From Pseudoalteromonas rubra (GTDB lineage: Bacteria; Pseudomonadota; Gammaproteobacteria; Enterobacterales; Alteromonadaceae), in contig NZ_PNCJ01000027.1 in the NCBI RefSeq assembly GCF_005887115.1, positions 62,001-126,000 of the forward strand: a DNA stretch of 64,000 bases. Direction: 5' to 3'. Positions 58,354 through 64,000 of this stretch are shown piece after piece (within the stretch, counting starts at the first letter, position 1; each line of letters begins with the position of its first letter). The notes below the pieces were generated by a model, which was given only the letters and a program-made list of their open reading frames with translations, ran no database searches and was not told the origin of the DNA. The position numbers and the translations under genes were made by a program.

Positions 58354-61074
58354 TTACTTCGTGCGACGGCGCAGGAATGCCAGAGGCGCTGCAAACAGTG
58401 CAAGCCAGCCGAAACTACCTGAATCATCATCGTCGTTGTCATCGCCTCGTTTAACGTCTCTGACATTGACAACCACTTCAACCTGCTCTGACAGATTGCC
58501 AGCACTGTCCTGTGCCTGAACCATGAATTCGATACGATTATCGTACTCGTAGTCTAGCTCACCAGCGACAAGCAGCTGTCCTGACGCGTTGACGGTGATG
58601 ACATTGGTGCCAGTGACAATAAAGCGTTCAACAGGAGTGACCGCTGAGTCTGCATCAGAGAAGTCCAGCATGCCAATAACCGTTTGTAACGGGGTATTCT
58701 CATCAACAGTGAAGCGCTGACCTTCAGCAATGACCGGGCGAGGATCAACAGGTGGTTCGCCTGCAACGGTTTTCACTTCGATGATCACAGGGTCGTGATC
58801 TGATGCGCGATAAGCGTGGTCGGCATACAGCTCTGCAATTTGTGCATCTGTACGGTATTCCGTGTTGTAATCCAGCATACGCGGCTCATCGGCATTGATG
58901 TGCCAATCTGTTGCATCGGTTACTTTGCTCAGTAACGATTGAGAAGCAACGGCGTGATCCAGACTGCCCAGACGACCAGAGTAGTTGTAAGAATAGCCCA
59001 GAGTATTGCTATCCACATGCGCAATCACGCTGCTCAGGCCTTTGTCTTCGAACGCGCGCATAGGATCTTCCATTGCGTACGCATTCATGTCACCAACCAG
59101 GATTACATCAGCATCGTCGTTACCGGTCGGGTTAGTGGCAAGCCAGTCTGCAAACGCATTGGCCCCTTCGGTACGGATGGCGTTCCAACAGCCCTGACCG
59201 TCGCCCTGGTCTGCATTGTCACCTTCGGCACTACCACACCCCTTAGACTTCAGGTGTGCAACCGCAACTGTGAACTCTTCGTTGTTATCTAGCTTACGGA
59301 AGCTCTGTGCTGTTGGCGGGCGGTTACTGTAGTCAAACGGTGCCGCAGTTGTAAAGCTGGCTGTGCCCGCTTCTTCAACAGTATCAGTACGATAGATAAT
59401 ACCGGTTGTGATGTCGTCTGTACCAATCTGAGAGGCGTTAAAATCGACATAGGCATAGGTATACTGAGATTCAGCATTAATGGCCTCCACCAGGTCTGCG
59501 ACTGCGCTGTGCTCACCGAAACCGTCGTTTTCCAGCTCCATCAGACCTATCACGTCTGCGTCCAGTGCCGTAATTGCGGAGACCAGCTTCGCTTCCTGAC
59601 GCACCAGTTCTTCAGCTGTGTCTGCACCGCGAGGGGTTGGGAAGCCACCACCTTGACCGTCACCGTTGAAATAGTTCAGAACGTTGAAGCTGGCAATACG
59701 CAGATCGCCTTCACCTTTGAGTTCAGGTGCTTCAGTACGCTCATTGGTGTTGCTGAAAGTCGGCGCTTTTGTTGGGTTTAGGCGGTATTGACCAAAACTA
59801 TAGGCAATAACCCCTTCCAGATTAGTGACTGTGTCACCCAGACGGATTGTTTTATAGGCATCCAGACCTGTGCTTGGGTAAGGGATCACTTCTGGGTTCT
59901 GAACAGTAGAGCCATCGTCCATCAGTAGGAATTTTTTGGTGTTTTCAGCTTCTAACGCGTTGGCTGCATCGCCAGGCATTGCCACCTGTGTGCCCTGGTA
60001 AAGGCGTTCTGTTGCCAGGCCAACTTCACCATAACGGCCCAGGTTGTATGTATCCGCTACAACCATATCCTGAGACAGGCTAACCAGCATACCTTCAACC
60101 GCTTCCAGATCGCTTACTTCTTTCACAGGCAGAGTCAGCATCTGTGCCTGAACATCGGCGTTGCCGCATACTTCAAGTTGAGTGACATTGCCTAATTGCG
60201 TCGCGTTGTAGAACTCCTGAACGGTGCCCTGTACGCGAACCTGATCGCCTACTTTAACATCGACATCTTTGTAGTATACAAACAGACCTTCTGAGGTCAT
60301 GCTGTCTTCGTCCATATCCGCTGTCAGTGACTGAACAAAGAAGCCTTTAAGTTGGTTATCTTCTTGAAGATCAGCAGTCACAACGGCTTCAATCGTCACA
60401 ACTTGATCTTTTAGCGGGCTTTCATCTGTATTGCCCTGAATTTCATTAATTTTTGTGCTTGCATCGCCACAGACCAACGGCTCCGGCTTATCATCATCGC
60501 CACCACCGCCGGTGTCGCCATTATGGCTACCTAGGCCACTGAAATCGTCTTTATCGAACTGTACCCACTCGGCGCTAGGATCAAACTCAGCATCGAAGGC
60601 GGTACGGCCTGTCGTTACTTCGATATTGCGGCGCAGTGTTTTGTCCTTTGTCGCGACGCCGTTGTTTTCCCAGTTGCTGCCTGGATCAAAGCCAACTTGG
60701 CCAAAGCTGTCCACAACAGTATCGCCATTGCGTAACACAATTGCGTCGTCGCCATTGTACCAGCTGCCGCCAATAGTCAGCTGAGCAGCGTTGAGTACGG
60801 TGTCGACTGCACTGCTGTTAGCAATCACATAGGTACCGCCTGCAGCAATTTCGCCGCTAAGCTCAATCGTATTAGAGGGATCGGTACCACCATTTGAATA
60901 ATAACTCAGCGTGTAGCCATCGAGTGATATTGCGTTTTCTGAAGTATTGAAAAGCTCAACTGCTTTGTTGTTTGAGCTACCTTCAATGTACTCTGACATG
61001 ATGACCTGAGCCTGCACAGGGGCAGTTGCTGCGGCCACAAGAAGTGCCAGTGGAGTGAATTTTGTTTTTATCAT
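58354..61074 (-). CDS. exeM: ExeM/NucH-family extracellular nuclease with GlyGly-CTERM tail
   Basis: Secreted endonuclease of 906 residues. The frame opens at 61113, but the ATG at 61074 gives the signal peptide (PLALLVAAATAPVQAQ) and is chosen, with GGGAAAA upstream. Domains in order: lamin-tail domain (about 25-150; YIEGSSNNKAVELFNTS), an OB-fold part (about 215-330), an endonuclease/exonuclease/phosphatase catalytic domain (about 455-780) with LMELENDG, VAHLKSKGC, LVGDMNAYAMEDP and ASDHDPVIIE containing the metal and catalytic residues, a cadherin-like module (about 790-875) and a C-terminal tail of Asp run, GSFGWLALFAAPLAFL and RRRTK. That tail is the GlyGly-CTERM signal cut by rhombosortase after type II secretion. 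ExeM degrades extracellular DNA, used in biofilms and phosphate scavenging. Confidence 0.93.
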   Translation of the reverse strand: MIKTKFTPLALLVAAATAPVQAQVIMSEYIEGSSNNKAVELFNTSENAISLDGYTLSYYSNGGTDPSNTIELSGEIAAGGTYVIANSSAVDTVLNAAQLTIGGSWYNGDDAIVLRNGDTVVDSFGQVGFDPGSNWENNGVATKDKTLRRNIEVTTGRTAFDAEFDPSAEWVQFDKDDFSGLGSHNGDTGGGGDDDKPEPLVCGDASTKINEIQGNTDESPLKDQVVTIEAVVTADLQEDNQLKGFFVQSLTADMDEDSMTSEGLFVYYKDVDVKVGDQVRVQGTVQEFYNATQLGNVTQLEVCGNADVQAQMLTLPVKEVSDLEAVEGMLVSLSQDMVVADTYNLGRYGEVGLATERLYQGTQVAMPGDAANALEAENTKKFLLMDDGSTVQNPEVIPYPSTGLDAYKTIRLGDTVTNLEGVIAYSFGQYRLNPTKAPTFSNTNERTEAPELKGEGDLRIASFNVLNYFNGDGQGGGFPTPRGADTAEELVRQEAKLVSAITALDADVIGLMELENDGFGEHSAVADLVEAINAESQYTYAYVDFNASQIGTDDITTGIIYRTDTVEEAGTASFTTAAPFDYSNRPPTAQSFRKLDNNEEFTVAVAHLKSKGCGSAEGDNADQGDGQGCWNAIRTEGANAFADWLATNPTGNDDADVILVGDMNAYAMEDPMRAFEDKGLSSVIAHVDSNTLGYSYNYSGRLGSLDHAVASQSLLSKVTDATDWHINADEPRMLDYNTEYRTDAQIAELYADHAYRASDHDPVIIEVKTVAGEPPVDPRPVIAEGQRFTVDENTPLQTVIGMLDFSDADSAVTPVERFIVTGTNVITVNASGQLLVAGELDYEYDNRIEFMVQAQDSAGNLSEQVEVVVNVRDVKRGDDNDDDDSGSFGWLALFAAPLAFLRRRTK

Positions 61075-61168
61075 GTTTTTTCCCGTGTGTAGTTTAAACC
61101 CAAATGGGTACATAAGCTTACGGGGGCTATGTTACACAAAAATGACACAATGTTAATCAGAAAAATGC

Positions 61169-61198
61169 AAAAAAGGAGCAATTTATTGCTCCTTTTTT
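61169..61198. terminator. Terminator after hemB
   Basis: AAAAAAGGAGCAAT-tt-ATTGCTCCTTTTTT: an 8-bp core stem with T-runs on both strands. It ends hemB (minus). It also lies between hemB and the upstream region of the nuclease gene. Confidence 0.88.
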
Positions 61199-61214
61199 AA
61201 TAATTACCTATTAT

Positions 61215-62225
61215 TTATTTATCATTCAACCAGATAGCGGCTTGCTTTGCGAAATAGGTCAAAATGCCATCGGCACCAGCACGTTTAAAGGCGAGTAATG
61301 ACTCCATAATGGTTGGTTTTTCTGCCAGCCAGCCATTATCTATGGCAGCCTTATGCATAGCATATTCGCCACTCACCTGATAGGCAAAGGTGGGCACGCC
61401 GAACTCGTCTTTTACGCGACGTACCACATCCAGATAGGGCATGCCGGGCTTGACCATCACCATGTCAGCACCTTCTTGTAAGTCTAATGCTACTTCGCGC
61501 AGTGCTTCATCTGAATTAGCGGGATCCATCTGATAAGTCTTCTTATCTGCCCCTTTAAGGTTCCCAGCAGAACCGACGGCATCACGGAATGGACCGTAAT
61601 AGCTGGAGGCATATTTGGCGGAGTAAGCCATAATGCGCGTATGAATATGCCCTGCTTCTTCCAGTGCATCGCGAATTGCGCCTATGCGCCCATCCATCAT
61701 GTCTGATGGGGCAACAATATCAGCACCTGCGTCGGCATGAGACAGCGCTTGCTTGACCAGTATCTCCGTCGTGACGTCATTGATCACATAACCATCATCA
61801 TCAATGATGCCATCTTGACCATGGGTGGTGAATGGGTCCAGTGCCACATCGGTGATCACCCCCAGCTCAGGACATTCACTTTTCAGTGCGCGTACTGTGC
61901 GTTGAGCCAGCCCTTCAGGGTTGTAGGCTTCTTCAGCGTGTAAGGATTTTTTATCTGCTGGGGTAACCGGAAATATCGCTATGGCTGGTACGCCTAACGC
62001 TACCAGTTCTTTCGCTTCTTCTACCAATAAATCAATCGACAGGCGCTCAATGCCTGGCATGGAAGGGATGGCTTCTTTGCGGTTTTTGCCTTCCAGAACA
62101 AATACCGGATAGATCAGATCGTTTACCGTTAGTGTGTTTTCACACATCATACGGCGAGAAAAGTCGTTTTTGCGCATACGGCGCATACGCGTATAAGGAA
62201 AAAGATCCAGTCCTGATTGAGCCAC
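61215..62225 (-). CDS. hemB: Delta-aminolevulinic acid dehydratase (porphobilinogen synthase)
   Basis: Cytoplasmic heme-pathway enzyme joining two 5-aminolevulinate molecules to porphobilinogen, 336 residues. The frame is open to 62366, but the GTG at 62225 is chosen: AGGAGA lies 6 nt upstream and the product length fits the family. Landmarks are MRRMRKNDFSRRM, VFVLEGKN, the Schiff-base Lys regions AYSAKYASSYYGPFRDAVGS and ADMVMVKPGMPYLD. The metal-loop region reads DVALDPFTTHGQDGIIDDDG with no cysteines, so this is the Mg-type rather than the three-Cys zinc type. It is 1 nt downstream of the diguanylate cyclase gene's stop and its ribosome-binding site lies within that gene, so the two are coupled. 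Confidence 0.93.
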   Translation of the reverse strand: MAQSGLDLFPYTRMRRMRKNDFSRRMMCENTLTVNDLIYPVFVLEGKNRKEAIPSMPGIERLSIDLLVEEAKELVALGVPAIAIFPVTPADKKSLHAEEAYNPEGLAQRTVRALKSECPELGVITDVALDPFTTHGQDGIIDDDGYVINDVTTEILVKQALSHADAGADIVAPSDMMDGRIGAIRDALEEAGHIHTRIMAYSAKYASSYYGPFRDAVGSAGNLKGADKKTYQMDPANSDEALREVALDLQEGADMVMVKPGMPYLDVVRRVKDEFGVPTFAYQVSGEYAMHKAAIDNGWLAEKPTIMESLLAFKRAGADGILTYFAKQAAIWLNDK

Positions 62226-62226
62226 G

Positions 62227-63999
62227 TTAAGTCTCCTGCTTAGGTTGGTAAATACAGATCCGATTGCGGCCTTGCTGTTTGGCCATATACAGGCCCTTAT
62301 CAGCCATATCGGTGAATAGAGTTGGGTTACCTGTATCCTGTGCGATGGCGCTGTAAACCCCCGCACTGGTGGTAAATTTTATATGGTGACCAGCGACTTT
62401 TAGCTCGTGTGCTTCTGTTGCCTGACGGATTTGCTCTGCCAGCTCCAGGGCACCATCCTGTGAGGTGTTAGGCAGCAGGATCACAAACTCTTCGCCACCA
62501 TAGCGAAAGACTTCATCATGGGGTCTTTTCAGGTGTTGTTCTATCAGGCGCGCAAAGGCACAAATGGTGTGATCCCCCGCCAAGTGACCGTAATTGTCGT
62601 TCACCTTCTTGAAAAAATCGATGTCCAGAATGATCAGGCTCAGCGTGGTTTGCTCCCGTCGTGAGCGACGAACTTCCATCATCAGGCGTTTATCAAAATA
62701 GCGACGGTTTTTCACTTTGGTCATGGGATCTTCCATGTTGAGCTTTTCAAGTTCGTGGTTTTTTTCTTCTAGCTCCCGAAGTGTGACCTGAAGTTCAAAA
62801 GTTCGCTCGTCTATGCTGTTTTCCAGTTCTTGCTGTGCCTGCTCCTGCAGTTTTAACTTCTCCTTGAGCAGGGCATCCTCTGCCTGAGTGCGAGCCAGTT
62901 TGTGTTGTTGGGTCTTGATGTGCTTTTCGCGCTCGAGTATGAACTGGCGGGTCAGAACAAAACTAAGATAGAGGCTCAGGATCAGATAGCAGACATAGGT
63001 CACCGGGCGATCCAATTGTGCACCGCCAAAGACACCTAGCTCAAAGCCAAACTGGTAACTCAGCGTGATCAACATGATGGTGTACATGAGTATGGCGGTT
63101 ATTTTGGTTGTGCGGCGGTAACGGCTACGCACTGTGCAAATGATATAGCCCAGTACCAATGTCAATGCCATACCATAAGCGACAAAAGTCGCCACAGGCA
63201 GGGGTAGTAGCTGACTAAGCAAAGTCAGTATCACACCCAGGATCAGCAACTGAGTAAGTTTGCGGTCGTGTTTTGCCTGTAGCAGGTTAGGCAAGGCTTT
63301 GCTGCGCTGAATAGGGATCAGGGCCAGAGTGGAAAGCATCACCAGCAGACTTTGTCCGTATTGCTGTAACCAGACGTTGTCTCCGTACAGGTAACGATAG
63401 CTAAATCCATAGAGGTGCACAATAAGCAGCCAGAACAGCCCAATAATCACAGTGCCATGTAAAAAGTAACGTCGGCGTGTAAAGCTGTACAGGGTGAAGT
63501 TGATGGCGATCATGGCCAGGATAAAGCCGGCTAAAATTCCGTACAGCAGATTAAACTTGCTCTTATACTTCAGATACTCTATTGGATGCCAAAGGCTTAG
63601 CGGGGCATTCAGGGTGCCATGATGGTTGATCTGCAAGTACACCTGACTATGACTGTTGGCCGGCAGCTCCAAAGGGATCAATTGGGCTTCATGCTTAATC
63701 GGGCGCTGCAAGAGTGGGAGCGCATCACCCAGTGCCAGGGTAAGAAAAGATGCCTCATCATGGCGGATATAGGCGGTGATCTTGTCCAATAAGTTGTTAT
63801 CTATGCTTAGGAGCAAAGGCACCTCAATGGAACCTGGGTTGTGCAAAGAAACCCGGATCCAGGCATAGGTTTTGGCTGGCGGCGCTAAGGGCTGATATTG
63901 ACCGGCGTGCCACTGCGGCTCAGTGATCAATAAGTCCTGAATATTATCGGCCCGGCTGTAGGTATATTGATACTGTAACGATTGGTGTTGCTTAAACTC
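62227..63999 (-). CDS. Diguanylate cyclase with 7TMR-DISM sensor (N-terminus outside window)
   Basis: Membrane sensor that makes cyclic di-GMP. The frame is open to the right edge of the window. The codon at 63930 is TTG, and upstream codons continue (DNIQDLL), so the true start is beyond 64000. Visible parts are the end of an extracellular 7TMR-DISMED2 carbohydrate-like domain (AWIRVSLHNPG, VYLQINHHG), seven transmembrane helices (7TMR-DISM_7TM, roughly residues 150-370 of the visible part), a coiled coil rich in Glu and Lys, and a C-terminal GGDEF domain with intact RYGGEEFVILL, metal-binding DIDFFKKVND and a DPMTKVKNRRYF start. The usual RxxD inhibitory site is not evident (IRQATEAHEL precedes). 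It is co-transcribed with hemB. Confidence 0.9.
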   Translation of the reverse strand, partial: EFKQHQSLQYQYTYSRADNIQDLLITEPQWHAGQYQPLAPPAKTYAWIRVSLHNPGSIEVPLLLSIDNNLLDKITAYIRHDEASFLTLALGDALPLLQRPIKHEAQLIPLELPANSHSQVYLQINHHGTLNAPLSLWHPIEYLKYKSKFNLLYGILAGFILAMIAINFTLYSFTRRRYFLHGTVIIGLFWLLIVHLYGFSYRYLYGDNVWLQQYGQSLLVMLSTLALIPIQRSKALPNLLQAKHDRKLTQLLILGVILTLLSQLLPLPVATFVAYGMALTLVLGYIICTVRSRYRRTTKITAILMYTIMLITLSYQFGFELGVFGGAQLDRPVTYVCYLILSLYLSFVLTRQFILEREKHIKTQQHKLARTQAEDALLKEKLKLQEQAQQELENSIDERTFELQVTLRELEEKNHELEKLNMEDPMTKVKNRRYFDKRLMMEVRRSRREQTTLSLIILDIDFFKKVNDNYGHLAGDHTICAFARLIEQHLKRPHDEVFRYGGEEFVILLPNTSQDGALELAEQIRQATEAHELKVAGHHIKFTTSAGVYSAIAQDTGNPTLFTDMADKGLYMAKQQGRNRICIYQPKQET

Positions 64000-64000
64000 A

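Noticed and set aside
1..64000. Prophage, transposon, tRNA or rRNA genes
   Set aside because: No integrase, transposase, phage structural gene, cloverleaf or rRNA sequence was seen on either strand.

Overview
The window looks like chromosomal DNA of a marine gammaproteobacterium of the order Alteromonadales, most likely Pseudoalteromonas or a close relative. This is inferred from the gene content: a GlyGly-CTERM (ExeM-like) extracellular nuclease, a large secreted protease with PKD and PPC-type C-terminal domains, a second EF-G, a cadherin/delta-60 giant surface protein, 7TMR-DISM and GAF/HD-GYP signalling proteins, and Fur-controlled RyhB-like RNAs. Genus is not proven by the sequence. I saw no tRNA, rRNA, CRISPR array, insertion sequence or prophage.

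Layout. 1-2.4 kb: the end of a CadC-like membrane regulator and a gene for a small secreted peptide. 2.5-3.13 kb: no convincing gene, but a GGA-rich, hairpin-rich stretch ending in a terminator, read here as a CsrB-type CsrA-sponge RNA. 3.1-16.2 kb: six tightly packed minus-strand genes (TPR/beta-barrel protein, FecR-domain protein, 1925-residue surface lipoprotein, metallo-beta-lactamase-fold hydrolase, CHASE2 adenylate cyclase, GAF-HD-GYP protein), read as one surface-and-cyclic-nucleotide operon. 16.5-26.3 kb: solute-binding protein, an orphan signal peptidase II, YbaN-like protein, porin, chemoreceptor, YeaD-type mutarotase, an NtrC-type response regulator with its kinase, and a small membrane protein behind a perfect Fur box. 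26.4-31.2 kb: two exported proteases, convergent over a shared terminator.

32.1-33.2 kb holds a compact AT-rich minus-strand cassette: an XRE-family regulator, a membrane protein and a 44-residue peptide with a double-glycine leader motif (too short for ordinary gene calling), overlapping one another. A secreted RTX-repeat protein follows. 36.1-45.0 kb is an efflux block: an ABC exporter (adaptor, ATPase, permease) behind a sigma-54-type promoter, then an RND adaptor and pump. 45.1-51.6 kb: oligopeptidase B, STAS-like protein, Dps, small membrane proteins, alpha/beta hydrolase, YaeQ and an RbgA/YlqF GTPase.

51.66-52.65 kb contains three tandem copies of a ~300-nt unit, each with a TTGACA-17-GATAAT promoter under a Fur palindrome, a 45-nt core identical in all three copies that includes the RyhB-like string ACATTGCTCATAT, and a terminator. 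I read these as three tandem RyhB-type iron-stress sRNAs. The window closes with a secreted TIM-barrel-like protein, a GntP-family permease, the second EF-G, a small membrane protein, the ExeM nuclease, hemB, and a diguanylate cyclase running off the right edge.

The strongest candidates for new biology are the triple RyhB-like array, the CsrB-like RNA, the regulator/membrane protein/double-glycine peptide cassette, and the six-gene surface lipoprotein-cyclase operon.
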